A stretch of DNA of 64,000 nucleotides from CAUJGQ01 sp042408665 (GTDB lineage: Bacteria > Chloroflexota > Dehalococcoidia > CAUJGQ01): NCBI GenBank assembly GCA_042408665.1, contig JBHOQW010000175.1:39526-103525 (forward strand), written 5' to 3'. Positions 24,482 to 33,357 of the stretch are shown here, one piece after another. Below the pieces are notes generated by a model that saw only the letters and a list, made by a program, of their open reading frames with translations, was not told the DNA's origin and made no database searches. Position 1 is the stretch's first letter; every line of letters begins with the position of its first letter. The position numbers and the translations under genes are program-made.

Positions 24482-25456
24482 ATGGAACGCCGCACGGACG
24501 GCCAGACCGTCGCACCGCCGCTCGCACGTCCCGCCGAGCAGCTCGGCGGGCTCACCCGCACCGCCGTGCCCCTGCTGCGGGCCATGCGGCCGCGGCAATG
24601 GCTCAAGAACGGCCTGGTGTTCATGGCCCTGGCCTTCTCCGTGGGCCAGTCCTGGACGGTGCGCCAGCCGGAGAGCTGGACACCCCTGCTCGTCAAGGCT
24701 ACCGTGGCCTTCGTCGCGTTCTGCGCCGTCTCGTCGGCCGAGTACCTGGTCAACGACCTGCGCGACATCGAGCGGGACCGGCTGCATCCGCGCAAACGCC
24801 GCCGTCCGCTGGCCTCCGGCGCCCTGCGACCGCGCGCGGCCGTGCTGGCGGCAGGGGTGCTGCTGGCGGCCGGCATGCTGCTGGCCCTGCCGTTGGGCTG
24901 GCGCTTTGCCCTGGCGCTGGCCGGCTACGCCTCCCTGGCCCTGGCCTACAGCTTTGCGCTCAAGCACATGGTACTGCTGGACCTGATGGCCCTGGCCGTG
25001 GGCTTCGTGCTGCGCGCGGTGGCCGGGGCGCTGGCGATCAACGTGCCGGTCTCGCCCTGGCTTTACCTGTGCACGTTTTTGGGCGCCCTGTTCATCGCCA
25101 TCAACAAGCGCCGGCATGAGCTCACGCTCCTGGACGACGGGGCCGCCGACCACCGTCCCATCCTGGCCGAGTACACCACCGGCCTGCTCGACCAAATGGC
25201 CAGCGTGGTCACGGCCGCCACGGTGGTCGCCTACGCCCTCTACACCGTGACCGCCGACAACCTGCCGGACAACCACGCCATGCTTGGCACGGTGCCGTTC
25301 GTGCTGTACGGCATCTTCCGCTATATGTACCTGGTCCATCGCCACGACGCGGGCGGCAGCCCGGAAGACCTCCTGCTCACGGATCGCCCGCTCCAGGTCA
25401 CCGTCGCGCTGTGGGTGGCGACCGCGATGGTGATCCTCACCCTGTCACGGGCATGA
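24482..25456 (+). CDS. UbiA-family prenyltransferase, decaprenyl-phosphate phosphoribosyltransferase-like
   Basis: A 324-residue membrane enzyme with about nine helices. RPRQWLKNGLVFMAL near residue 36 and the first aspartate motif NDLRDIERDRLHPRKRRRPL are the signatures of decaprenylphosphoryl-5-phosphoribose synthase; the INKRRHEL loop also fits. That enzyme moves phosphoribose from PRPP to a polyprenyl phosphate. In actinobacteria the product feeds arabinan synthesis; here the pathway is open because DprE1/DprE2 are not in the window. The first 35 residues are a charged, unconserved extension. It is divergent from tlyA. Confidence 0.88.
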   Translation: MERRTDGQTVAPPLARPAEQLGGLTRTAVPLLRAMRPRQWLKNGLVFMALAFSVGQSWTVRQPESWTPLLVKATVAFVAFCAVSSAEYLVNDLRDIERDRLHPRKRRRPLASGALRPRAAVLAAGVLLAAGMLLALPLGWRFALALAGYASLALAYSFALKHMVLLDLMALAVGFVLRAVAGALAINVPVSPWLYLCTFLGALFIAINKRRHELTLLDDGAADHRPILAEYTTGLLDQMASVVTAATVVAYALYTVTADNLPDNHAMLGTVPFVLYGIFRYMYLVHRHDAGGSPEDLLLTDRPLQVTVALWVATAMVILTLSRA

Positions 25457-25481
25457 AGCCGCCCGCCGAAGGGAGGAGCCC

Positions 25482-25682
25482 ATGCCGGCCGTCGTGATCG
25501 AGCTGAACGACGACGAGTACCAGCAACTGACGGAGGCAGCCTCAACTCAGGGAACGACCCCGGACGAGCTGGTGCGACGCTGGGTCCGGCAGCGGCTGGT
25601 CCACGAGCGCGAACGGGCGGCCGGGGGCGGGCGGCCGATGTCGCCGCGGGCCCGCCGTGAGGCCGAGGGCGAGGGGGCGTAA
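25482..25682 (+). CDS. Ribbon-helix-helix-like small protein (66 aa)
   Basis: A 66-residue protein that starts with a short strand (AVVIELNDDEYQQL) and two helices (TEAASTQGTTPDELVRRWVRQRL), the shape of a ribbon-helix-helix DNA-binding domain, followed by a basic tail. GGGAGGAGCCC precedes the ATG. No toxin partner lies next to it, so a transcription factor role is only inferred from the fold. It follows the UbiA gene by 25 bases and may be co-transcribed. Confidence 0.68.
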   Translation: MPAVVIELNDDEYQQLTEAASTQGTTPDELVRRWVRQRLVHERERAAGGGRPMSPRARREAEGEGA

Positions 25683-25697
25683 CGGACCGCACACGCC

Positions 25698-27011
25698 CTA
25701 CGCCGTCTCGCTGCGCACCGCCGTTTCTTCTTCCTCGGGGTGGATCACCTGCCCGGCGCGGGTGATGAGCAGCGGCCGGCGCTTGTGCGTGATGCACTCG
25801 GCGTTCACCACGCACTTCTTGACGTCACCGCGCGAGGGGATCTCGTACATCACGTCCAGGAGCGTGTCCTCCAGCACCGTGCGCAGGCCGCGCGCGCCGG
25901 TCTTGCGGCGGATGGCCTCCTCGGCGCAGGCCTCCAGCGCCTCGGGAGTGAACACCAGCTCCACGCCGTCCATGGCGAACAGACGCTGGAACTGGCGGAT
26001 GACGGCGTTCTTCGGCTCCGTGAGGATGCGGATCATGGCCTGCTTGTCCAGCGAGTGCAGGCCCACCACCATCTGCAGGCGGCCGACGAACTCCGGGATG
26101 AGCCCGAACTTGAGCAGGTCGTCGTGGGTGACCTGCATGAACAGCTCGTCGGTTTGCTTCTGCCGCTCTTCGGCCGTGGCCGGCGCGCTGCGGCGGAAGC
26201 CGATCTGGCGCTTGCCGTAGCCCAGGCGCTTGTCGATGATCTTGTCCAACCCTTCAAAGGCACCGCCGCAGATGAACAGGATGTTCTGCGTGTTGATCTG
26301 CAAAAACTCCTGATGCGGGTGCTTGCGCCCGCCCTGCGGCGGTACGGAGGCAATGCAGCCCTCAATGATCTTGAGCAGCGCTTGCTGCACGCCCTCGCCG
26401 GACACATCGCGCGTGATGGACGGATTGTCCGCCTTCCGCGCGATCTTGTCGATTTCATCGATGAACACGATCCCACGTTCGGCGCGCTGAATGTCGTAAT
26501 CAGCCGCCTGAATGAGATGCAGCAGAATATTTTCCACATCCTCGCCCACGTAGCCGGCCTCGGTGAGGGCGGTGGCGTCGGCGATGGTGAAGGGCACGTC
26601 CAGGATTTTGGCCAGCGTGCGCGCCAGGTACGTCTTGCCCGAGCCGGTTGGCCCCACGAGGAGGATGTTGGACTTTTCCAGCTCGACGTCCCCGGGCGTG
26701 CTGCCGGCGTTGATGCGCTTATAGTGGTTGTAGACGGCTACGGACAGGACCTTCTTAGCCTGTTCCTGGCCGATGACGTACTCGGAGAGATGCTCGTAGA
26801 TCTGCTTGGGGGAGGGCACCCGGTGTGGCGTGCCGGGGCGCGGCCGCGGCGCGGGCGCTCCTTCCTCGTTGATGATCTCGCGGCACAGCTCGACGCATTC
26901 GTCGCAGATGTAGACCGCGCCGGGGCCGGCGATCAGGCGCTTGACCTGGTCCTGGCTTTTGCCGCAGAAGGAGCAGTGGTACTGCACGCGGCCACCGCGA
27001 TGGTTCGGCAT
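25698..27011 (-). CDS. clpX: ATP-dependent protease ATPase subunit ClpX
   Basis: A 437-residue AAA+ unfoldase that feeds substrates to ClpP. The N-terminal zinc domain has C13, C16, C36 and C39; Walker A GPTGSGKT is at 120-127; Walker B VFIDEIDKIA follows; and the IGF tripeptide in KRQIGF provides the ClpP-docking loop. The proline-rich linker at about 52-68 is longer than average but otherwise normal. It is the last gene of a tig-clpP-clpX series. Confidence 0.98.
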   Translation of the reverse strand: MPNHRGGRVQYHCSFCGKSQDQVKRLIAGPGAVYICDECVELCREIINEEGAPAPRPRPGTPHRVPSPKQIYEHLSEYVIGQEQAKKVLSVAVYNHYKRINAGSTPGDVELEKSNILLVGPTGSGKTYLARTLAKILDVPFTIADATALTEAGYVGEDVENILLHLIQAADYDIQRAERGIVFIDEIDKIARKADNPSITRDVSGEGVQQALLKIIEGCIASVPPQGGRKHPHQEFLQINTQNILFICGGAFEGLDKIIDKRLGYGKRQIGFRRSAPATAEERQKQTDELFMQVTHDDLLKFGLIPEFVGRLQMVVGLHSLDKQAMIRILTEPKNAVIRQFQRLFAMDGVELVFTPEALEACAEEAIRRKTGARGLRTVLEDTLLDVMYEIPSRGDVKKCVVNAECITHKRRPLLITRAGQVIHPEEEETAVRSETA

Positions 27012-27087
27012 TCCCGTTCCCCCTCAGCCGGGTTAGTCGGTAGACAACGGCGGCCTCCACCCGGAGGGCGAAGGCCGCCGCCTGACA

Positions 27088-27711
27088 TTAGCGCGAGGCC
27101 GTGCCGGCCAGGGCGGGCACGGACAGCTTGGAGGCCGGCAAGATCTCGTCCACGATCCCGTACTCGACGGCCTCCTGCGCCGACATGAAGTAGTCGCGTT
27201 CCGAGTCGCGCTTGACCTTTTCAAACGGCTGGCCCGTGTGGAAGGCCAGGATCTCCGTGAGCCGGTTGATGAGCTTGCTCACGTGCTTCATGTGGATCTC
27301 CAGGTCCGGCGTAGCGCCGCCGAACTGGGCCGAGCCCTGGTGGATCATCACCTCGGCGTTGGGCAGAATGAAGCGCTTGCCCTTGGTGCCGGCCGCCAGC
27401 AGCACGGCCGCCATGCTGGAGGCGTTGATGCACACCGTTTGGATGTCCGGCTTCACGTGCTGCATGACATCGTAGATCGCCAGGCCGGCGATCACGTCCC
27501 CACCCGGACTGTTGATGAACATCTGGATGTCACGGTCCGGATCGTCCGAGTTGAGGAACAGCAACTGGGCAATGATCAGGTTGGCCACGTCGTCGTTGAT
27601 CGGCGTGCCCAGATAGATGATGCGGTCGCGAAAGAGACGCGAGTACACATCCCAGGCCCGCTCGATGTGGCCCTCGCGCTCGATAATCGTTGGGTTCGGA
27701 ATGTGCGGCAT
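27088..27711 (-). CDS. clpP: ATP-dependent Clp protease proteolytic subunit ClpP
   Basis: A 207-residue serine protease. The catalytic triad is Ser99 (INASSMAAVLL), His124 (MIHQGSAQFGG) and Asp173 (SERDYF). The length and start are typical, with little propeptide. AGAGGAATCAC precedes the ATG. It lies 76 bases upstream of clpX and about 100 bases downstream of tig, with its own -10 box in the gap. Confidence 0.98.
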   Translation of the reverse strand: MPHIPNPTIIEREGHIERAWDVYSRLFRDRIIYLGTPINDDVANLIIAQLLFLNSDDPDRDIQMFINSPGGDVIAGLAIYDVMQHVKPDIQTVCINASSMAAVLLAAGTKGKRFILPNAEVMIHQGSAQFGGATPDLEIHMKHVSKLINRLTEILAFHTGQPFEKVKRDSERDYFMSAQEAVEYGIVDEILPASKLSVPALAGTASR

Positions 27712-27735
27712 GTGATTCCTCTGACTGCTTCCGGC

Positions 27736-27761
27736 ACCCCCGCGGGGGTGACCTGATTGTA
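27736..27761 (-). promoter_or_regulatory. clpP promoter and leader palindrome
   Basis: TACAAT on the minus strand (27756-27761) is a likely -10 box about 45 bases before clpP. Just downstream in the leader is the perfect 16-bp palindrome CACCCCCGCGGGGGTG (27736-27751). It could end transcripts from tig or modulate clpP. Confidence 0.45.
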
Positions 27762-27815
27762 TGCTCCGCGCCCCGCGGATGCGAGGCGCTCCGACACGGC
27801 CCGGCCGCGCGGCCG

Positions 27816-29210
27816 TCAGGGCTCAGGGGACGCCGGCTGCGCGGCCCCTGCCGACGTTTCCGTCGGCTCACCGGCGGCCGTCTGCGCCCCGCGCTCGGCC
27901 GCCTGCCCCTCGCCTACCGCCGCGGCCGGTGCCTGACCGGTCACGATCTGGACGAGCCGCTCCAGCGTGCGGCGGCTGCGCAACTGACGCTCGATCACCT
28001 CCCGCCCGCTGGGGGTATCGAAGATCTGGCGGATCTGGGCAGCCTGCGGCGCGGCACCCGTCAGGCTCGCCAGCTCCTGCTCGATCTCCTCCGGCGTGAC
28101 CGTGATGCCCTCCAGCTCGGCGAGGCGAGACAGCACCAGCGAGCGCTTCACCCGTTCGGTGGCCGTGGGCCGCAACTCCTCGCGCAGCTCCTGCTCGCTG
28201 CGCCCGACCTGCTGCAGGAACCGCTCCAGGGCCCGCCGCCCCTCGCCTGCCGCCGGGCGGGTGATGTCCTGGACCAGGTGATCGATCTCCCGCTCCACGA
28301 GCTGAGGCGGAAACTCGAGGCGCGCCTGCTCGACCAGCGCTGCCACGGCCTTCTCCTCCAGGCGGCGCTTGGCCTCCTCCTCGGCGCGGGCGCGCAGGTC
28401 GGCGCGGATACGCTCGCGCAACGCCGCCACGCTTTCAAACCCCTCCCCGACCTGGCGGGCGAAGTCGTCGTTCAACTCGGGCAGCCGCTCGGACTTGACC
28501 TCCAGCACGCGCACCCGGTACCGGATCGGTTTGCCGGCCAGCTCGCGGCGGGCGTAATCCTCGGGCAGCACGGCCTCAAACTCCGCCTCCTCGCCCTTGC
28601 TCATACCCAGCAGCCGCTCGTAGACGCCGGGCACGGTAGCGAGATCGTCGGGGCGAACGGAGACCTCCACATCCTCCTGGCGCAGCACCGTGCGCCCTTC
28701 CACCTCGCCGGTGATGTCCAGGCGGACGCGGTCCCCTTCCTGCACCGGCCGTTCAACCGGCTCGATATCCGCGTACCGCCGGCGCAGCGACTCCAGCGTG
28801 CGCTCCACCTCGGCCTCGTCCACCTCGACCGGCTCCGGCTCCACCCGGAGTGCGCGGTAATCGCCGAGGTCCACCGTCGGTCGGACGGGCACCGTGGCCT
28901 TGATCACCACGGGCTCCAGGCTGGTGATCTCCAGGTCGGGGGTGGCGACCATGTCCAGCTCCTGGGCCTTGATCGCCTCCTCGACCACCTCGGGCACAAG
29001 GCGGTCCAGCGCCTCGTGGAGGAGCGCCTCGCGGCCCAGGTGCAGCTCCACCACGCGGCGAGGCGCCTTGCCGGGACGGAAGCCGGGGATGCGCACCCGC
29101 GGCGCCACCCGGCGGTACGCTTGTTCCATCGATTTCTCGACCCGCTCCGGATCGACCTCGATGGTCAGGACAACCTGGCTGTCGGGAATGCGTTCTGCGG
29201 TGACGTTCAA
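27816..29210 (-). CDS. tig: Trigger factor
   Basis: A 464-residue ribosome-bound chaperone and peptidyl-prolyl isomerase. The ribosome-binding domain carries GFRPGKAP (43-50), followed by the FKBP-type domain (about 150-240) and the long C-terminal helical cradle; the last 40 residues are an Ala/Glu/Pro-rich tail. The start is set at TTG because NVTAERIPDSQVVLTIEVD is the usual N-terminus and GGAGG lies 10 bases upstream. Longer in-frame starts lie before the likely transcription start. An out-of-frame ATG just before encodes only M-N-R and stops on the TTGA. Confidence 0.95.
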   Translation of the reverse strand: MNVTAERIPDSQVVLTIEVDPERVEKSMEQAYRRVAPRVRIPGFRPGKAPRRVVELHLGREALLHEALDRLVPEVVEEAIKAQELDMVATPDLEITSLEPVVIKATVPVRPTVDLGDYRALRVEPEPVEVDEAEVERTLESLRRRYADIEPVERPVQEGDRVRLDITGEVEGRTVLRQEDVEVSVRPDDLATVPGVYERLLGMSKGEEAEFEAVLPEDYARRELAGKPIRYRVRVLEVKSERLPELNDDFARQVGEGFESVAALRERIRADLRARAEEEAKRRLEEKAVAALVEQARLEFPPQLVEREIDHLVQDITRPAAGEGRRALERFLQQVGRSEQELREELRPTATERVKRSLVLSRLAELEGITVTPEEIEQELASLTGAAPQAAQIRQIFDTPSGREVIERQLRSRRTLERLVQIVTGQAPAAAVGEGQAAERGAQTAAGEPTETSAGAAQPASPEP

Positions 29211-29231
29211 CGGTTCATGGCCTCCGATCAA

Positions 29232-29237
29232 ATTATA
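29232..29237 (-). promoter_or_regulatory. -10 box of the trigger factor gene
   Basis: TATAAT on the minus strand predicts a transcript starting at about 29225, a few bases before GGAGG. This leaves a leader of about 15 bases and rules out the longer in-frame starts. No good -35 box is seen. Confidence 0.55.
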
Positions 29238-29296
29238 TCGGACGCGGCCCGCTTCGGGCATGGACCCGCGCGTCGGCCGGGCGCAGCGGGGCGGCA

Positions 29297-29325
29297 TTGG
29301 ACCAAGGGCGGGGTGGCCGTATCAT
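29297..29325 (+). promoter_or_regulatory. Promoter of the AsnC-type gene
   Basis: TTGGAC, a 17-base spacer and TATCAT lie about 33 bases before the ATG at 29358, which also has a purine-rich ribosome binding site (GGTAGGGGG). Confidence 0.6.
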
Positions 29326-29357
29326 CGGGGCAGACCAGGAGCGGTAGGGGGTAGACG

Positions 29358-29609
29358 ATGGCCATCCGCGGCTACGTGTTGATCGAGACTGAGGTGGGCA
29401 GCGCCAAGGCGGTCGGCGAGGCCATGCAGCACCTGAACCATAAAGACGCACGCGTGCTGTCCGTCGATACCGTCACCGGCCCGTACGACGTGATCGTGCA
29501 ACTGGAGGCGGAGGACCTGGACCGGTTGGGCAACTGCATCACCGAGGGTATCCAGGCCATCGGCGGCGTCAAGCGCACGACCACCTGCCTGGCGGTGCGG
29601 TTGGGCTGA
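29358..29609 (+). CDS. Stand-alone Lrp/AsnC ligand-binding (RAM) domain protein
   Basis: An 83-residue protein made only of the ligand-sensing domain of Lrp/AsnC regulators, without the helix-turn-helix. The order of strands and the GPYDVIVQLEAEDLDRL segment are typical. Such proteins form oligomers that may bind amino acids or modulate full-length Lrp proteins. A clear promoter and ribosome binding site precede it. moeA follows 122 bases later; no functional link is established. Confidence 0.88.
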   Translation: MAIRGYVLIETEVGSAKAVGEAMQHLNHKDARVLSVDTVTGPYDVIVQLEAEDLDRLGNCITEGIQAIGGVKRTTTCLAVRLG

Positions 29610-29731
29610 GCCGGGCTGCGGCGCGGCGCGGGCCCACGGGGGAGCCGTAGCGGCGCATAATGAGATCGGCGCATGGAAGGGGAGCAGGAGCCGCGTCCCG
29701 CTCCCGTTTGCTGTCGCGCCGGAGGCGGGCT

Positions 29732-31003
29732 ATGACAACCATCGCGATGATCTCGGTGGAGGAGGCGCGGGCGCGCATCCTGAGCTACGTGCACGAGCTG
29801 GAACCGCAGGACCAGCCGCTGCTGGCGGCGCTGGGGCAGGCGTTGGCGGAGGATATCACTGCCTCGTTCAACATCCCGCCGTTAGACAACACCGCCATGG
29901 ACGGCTACGCCGTGCGCGCGGCCGACACCACGGGCGCCAGCGAGCGCTCACCGGTGGAGCTGCGCGTGATCGGCGAGCTGGCCGCCGGCTACGTGTTCGA
30001 CGGCGCGGTCACGCCCGGCACCGCCGTGCGCATCATGACGGGCGCACCGATCCCGCGCGGTGCCGACGCCATCGTGCCCTTCGAGGAGACGGACGAGAGC
30101 GGCCGCGTGGCCCCGAGCAAGGTGGGCCACGTCGAAGGGCGGGTGCGCGTCTTCAAGGCGGCCGTGCCTGGCGCCAACATCCGCCGCGCCGGTGAGGACG
30201 TGCGTGCCGGCGAGGTGGTGCTGACCCGCGGCACGGTGCTGCGCCCGGCCCATATCGGTGTGCTGGCCTCCCTGGGTCGGACCAGCGCCCGGGTGGTGCG
30301 GCGGCCGGTGGTGGCCATCCTCTCCACCGGCGACGAGATCCTCAGCCCCGGCGAGCCGCTCGCGCCCGGCAAGATCTACGACTCCAACGCCTACACCATC
30401 GCCGCGCTGGTGCAGCGCTTCGGCGGTATCCCGCGGCTGCTCGGTATCGCCAAAGACACGGTGGAGGACCTCACGGCTAAGATCCGCGCCGGCCTGGACG
30501 CCGATATGCTCGTCACCTCGGCCGGGGTGTCTCGCGGCGACTTCGACGTGGTCAAGGAGGTCCTGCGCCGGGAGGGGGAGATCGACTTCTGGACGGTGAA
30601 CATGCGCCCGGGCAAGCCGCTGGCCTTCGGCGCCTTCCGTGCGCCAGACGGGCGGCGGGTGCCACATCTGGGCCTGCCCGGCAACCCGGTCAGCTCCGCC
30701 ATCACGTTCGAGCTGTTCGGCCGGCCGGCGTTGCAGAAGATGATGGGCGCGCCCATCACCGAGCGTCCCACAGTGCGCGCCATCACCCGCGACCGCATCC
30801 GCATGACGGACGGCCGTCGCTTCTTCGCCCGCTGCCTGGTCACGCGTGAGGGGGACCGCTACTACGCCACGCTCAGCGGCTCGCAGGGCTCCGGCGTGCT
30901 CACCGCCCTGGCCCGTGCCAACGGCCTGGCCGTGGTGCCGGAGGGCAGCCCGGACGTGCAGCCCGGTGAGGAGGTGACGGTGATGATGCTGGACTGGGAG
31001 TGA
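29732..31003 (+). CDS. moeA: Molybdopterin molybdenumtransferase MoeA
   Basis: A 423-residue enzyme that inserts molybdate into adenylylated molybdopterin. PPLDNTAMDGYAVRA, IMTGAPIPRGADAIVPFE, the STGDEIL motif, SAGVSRGDFDVV and the LGLPGNPVSS motif are all in order, and the C-terminal domain IV is present. GGAGGCGGGCT precedes the ATG. No molybdenum cofactor riboswitch is recognisable in the 122-base gap upstream, only a short GGGAGC/GCTCCC hairpin. The presence of moeA implies molybdoenzymes elsewhere in the genome. Confidence 0.96.
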   Translation: MTTIAMISVEEARARILSYVHELEPQDQPLLAALGQALAEDITASFNIPPLDNTAMDGYAVRAADTTGASERSPVELRVIGELAAGYVFDGAVTPGTAVRIMTGAPIPRGADAIVPFEETDESGRVAPSKVGHVEGRVRVFKAAVPGANIRRAGEDVRAGEVVLTRGTVLRPAHIGVLASLGRTSARVVRRPVVAILSTGDEILSPGEPLAPGKIYDSNAYTIAALVQRFGGIPRLLGIAKDTVEDLTAKIRAGLDADMLVTSAGVSRGDFDVVKEVLRREGEIDFWTVNMRPGKPLAFGAFRAPDGRRVPHLGLPGNPVSSAITFELFGRPALQKMMGAPITERPTVRAITRDRIRMTDGRRFFARCLVTREGDRYYATLSGSQGSGVLTALARANGLAVVPEGSPDVQPGEEVTVMMLDWE

Positions 31004-31027
31004 GTGGGCGCCGCCGCTGGCCCTACC

Positions 31028-31321
31028 TCAGCGCACGTGGAACGAGCCGCGCTCACCCGTTGCCGGCAGCCACTCCGTCTCCACACGCTCCACCCAGGCC
31101 AGGCGCGGTCCCTGCCGCACCAGGCGTACCAGCTCGTCCAGCGCCGAACGCGGGCCTTCCGCCTCCAGCTCCACGCTACCGTCCGGCAGGTTGTGCACCC
31201 AGCCGCGCAAGCCCAGCGCCTGCGCGTGCCGACGCACGAACTCGCGGAACCCCACTCCCTGGACCAGGCCGTAGACGCGCGCCCGCACGCGCGCCGCCAC
31301 CGTCGTCTGCTCCGTGTCCAC
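31028..31321 (-). CDS. Acylphosphatase
   Basis: A 97-residue acylphosphatase that hydrolyses carboxyl-phosphate bonds. The VYGLVQGVGFREFVRRHA segment contains the catalytic arginine, and GWVHNLPDGSVELEAEG contains the catalytic asparagine. The GTG start follows GTGAGGTCTGGCG. It converges on moeA by 24 bases and follows the PsiE-like gene on its own strand. Confidence 0.94.
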   Translation of the reverse strand: MDTEQTTVAARVRARVYGLVQGVGFREFVRRHAQALGLRGWVHNLPDGSVELEAEGPRSALDELVRLVRQGPRLAWVERVETEWLPATGERGSFHVR

Positions 31322-31357
31322 CGCCAGACCTCACGTGAGACCCAGCATGCCCACGGC

Positions 31358-31861
31358 TCACACGTGCGCGGGCTCGGCGGGTTCGCGCTGCGCTTCAGCC
31401 AGGCGCGCAGCCCGCCGCGCCTCCCGCGCCGCCAGGGCGTCGACGCGCAGGTCGCCGAAGCGCAACAGCGCGCCCAGCGCGAGCAGGAACAGGCTCAGGG
31501 CCACGATCTGCTCCCAGCGCAGCTCCACCACGCCGCGGAGCACGATCTCGCGCAGCGAAGAGACGATGCCCAGCTCCACCATGAAGTCCACCGCCACGCG
31601 ATGCTCCTGCAGGTAGACGATCAGCATCCGCACCAGCTCAACCATCACCAGCACGAACAGGACCTCGGCTACCACCTCACGGAAGTTCAGCTCCGCCGAC
31701 ACCAGATCGCGGAACAGGCCGAAGAGCGTGCGTCCCATCAGCCCGAACAGCGCGAACCCCAGCGCCAGGACCAGGACATCCTGGATCGGCTCCAGAAAGC
31801 GACGGGACAGACGGTGCACCTGCGTGTGCGGCGTGCGCAGATCGCCGACAAAGCGGTCCAT
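31358..31861 (-). CDS. PsiE-like (phosphate-starvation-inducible) membrane protein
   Basis: A 167-residue protein with about four hydrophobic helices and a basic C-terminal tail rich in Arg/Ala. The HRVAVDFMVELGIVSSLREIVL segment is the family's most conserved part. PsiE function is unknown even in E. coli. The internal ATG was chosen because GGGGAGAGTGGCT precedes it; an in-frame start 27 codons upstream would add an unconserved segment. It lies between tgt and the acylphosphatase gene on the same strand. Confidence 0.83.
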   Translation of the reverse strand: MDRFVGDLRTPHTQVHRLSRRFLEPIQDVLVLALGFALFGLMGRTLFGLFRDLVSAELNFREVVAEVLFVLVMVELVRMLIVYLQEHRVAVDFMVELGIVSSLREIVLRGVVELRWEQIVALSLFLLALGALLRFGDLRVDALAAREARRAARLAEAQREPAEPAHV

Positions 31862-32038
31862 AGCCACTCTCCCCGCTCCGGCGCGCCGACGCCCGTCGTG
31901 TGCCACGGTGGTGCCATCCGGCGCGATCTCATCACGGCTCAACGGACACCGCCCTCACCTCGCTGCCCGATGCGTACCGGGCGCGATGATATTCCGATCC
32001 TGAACGACAACCCGACCGCGTGCAAGCGCATCCACCCA

Positions 32039-33205
32039 TCAACCCGACAGCTCCACGCCGCGCCGCGCCTCCCACCTGGCCCTTTGCGCCAAGCGCATCT
32101 CCTCATCGGTGGGACGGTAGCGGCTCAGGAACTCGGCAGCGAAGTCCTCGAAGCGGCCGTCCAAGATGGCGGCCCGCATGCGCGCCATCAGCCGCACCAG
32201 AAAGCGCAGGTTATGTTGCGTCGCCAGGCGATAGGCGAGCAGCTCCTCCGCCATGAACAGATGGCGCAGGTAGGCCGCCGAGAACGCGGTGCAGGTAGCG
32301 CAGTCGCACGTCGCGTCCACCGGGCCCAGCTCTGCCGCGAAACGGGCGTTGCGGATGTTCACCCGACCGTCCGGCGTGAATAGGGCGCCGTTTCGCCCGA
32401 GACGGGTGGGCAGCACGCTGTCGAACATATCCACACCCCGGCGCACGCCCTCGATCAGGTCCTCGGGCGAGCCCACCCCCATCATGTAGCGCGGCTTATC
32501 GACCGGCAGGGGCGCCACGCTCGCCTCCAACATCCGCCAGGTGGTCACCTTCGGCTCGCCCACGCTCAAGCCGCCGATGGCGCAGCCGGCCACGTCCAAG
32601 CCGGCGATGAACGCGGCCGAGGCGCGGCGCAGGTCCTCATACATGCCGCCCTGGCAGATGGCAAACAGCGCCTGGTCCGTGCCGTGCGCACGGATACAGC
32701 GCTCGGCCCAGCGGTGCGTGCGCTCCGTGGCCGCGGCGGCCGCGGCCCGGTCGGCATCGGCGGGCGGACACTCGTCAAAGGCCATGATGATGTCCGCGCC
32801 CAGCGCCTCCTGCACGGCCATGGCCTTTTCCGGTGTGAGCTCCTGCCGACTGCCGTCGATATGCGACTGGAACACCGCGCCCTCGTCGCTGACGCGCCGC
32901 AGGTGGCCGAGGCTGAACACCTGAAAGCCGCCGCTGTCCGTGAGGATGGGGCCGTTCCAGCCCATGAAGCCGTGCAGACCGCCGTGCCGGCGGATGATCT
33001 CCACCCCCGGCCGCAGCATGAGATGGTAAGCGTTGCACAGGATGATCTGGGCGCCGGTGGCGCGTACGTCGGCCGGCGCCAGCGCCTTGACCGTGGCGTG
33101 GGTGCCGACGGGCATGAACACCGGCGTCTGCACGACGCCGTGCTGGGTCGCCAGCGTACCGGCGCGCGGCCCGCGCTCGCCGCGCTCCAGGGTGAAGCGC
33201 ATCAT
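32039..33205 (-). CDS. tgt: Queuine/preQ1 tRNA-ribosyltransferase
   Basis: A 388-residue enzyme that exchanges guanine 34 for preQ1 in tRNAs with GUN anticodons. TPVFMPVGTHATVKAL, LTDSGGFQVFSL (nucleophile region), MAFDECPP, the GVGSPEDLIEGVRRGVDMFD segment and zinc ligands in CDCATC with a later histidine are present. The start is either of two adjacent ATGs. TATACT lies only 7 bases before the first, so the transcript is nearly leaderless. The in-frame upstream extension is not conserved. Confidence 0.95.
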   Translation of the reverse strand: MMRFTLERGERGPRAGTLATQHGVVQTPVFMPVGTHATVKALAPADVRATGAQIILCNAYHLMLRPGVEIIRRHGGLHGFMGWNGPILTDSGGFQVFSLGHLRRVSDEGAVFQSHIDGSRQELTPEKAMAVQEALGADIIMAFDECPPADADRAAAAAATERTHRWAERCIRAHGTDQALFAICQGGMYEDLRRASAAFIAGLDVAGCAIGGLSVGEPKVTTWRMLEASVAPLPVDKPRYMMGVGSPEDLIEGVRRGVDMFDSVLPTRLGRNGALFTPDGRVNIRNARFAAELGPVDATCDCATCTAFSAAYLRHLFMAEELLAYRLATQHNLRFLVRLMARMRAAILDGRFEDFAAEFLSRYRPTDEEMRLAQRARWEARRGVELSG

Positions 33206-33298
33206 CACCTTCAGTATAGGCGGGATGCCGCGTGGCACGCCGCCACCCGCCGCCTTACGTACCCCGGCAGGGTGAGCGAGGGGCCGCAAGCAGGCCGT

Positions 33299-33306
33299 GA
33301 TATAAT
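33299..33306 (+). promoter_or_regulatory. Extended -10 promoter for zinc-ribbon membrane protein
   Basis: TGATATAAT is an extended -10 element (TGN plus TATAAT) 51 bases before the ATG at 33358. No -35 box is needed or seen. Confidence 0.6.
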
Positions 33307-33357
33307 CCAGCCAGCCTCGCATACGGTGACCGCGGTGGGGCGGCACAGGGGGCAACC

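Noticed and set aside
24368..25345. Upstream in-frame extension of tlyA by over 300 residues
   Set aside because: It runs antisense to the well-supported UbiA gene and has low-complexity composition; the S4 domain starts at the ATG at 24367.
29610..29731. Molybdenum cofactor riboswitch upstream of moeA
   Set aside because: The gap is only 122 bases and shows just one short GGGAGC/GCTCCC hairpin, not the conserved multi-helix core.
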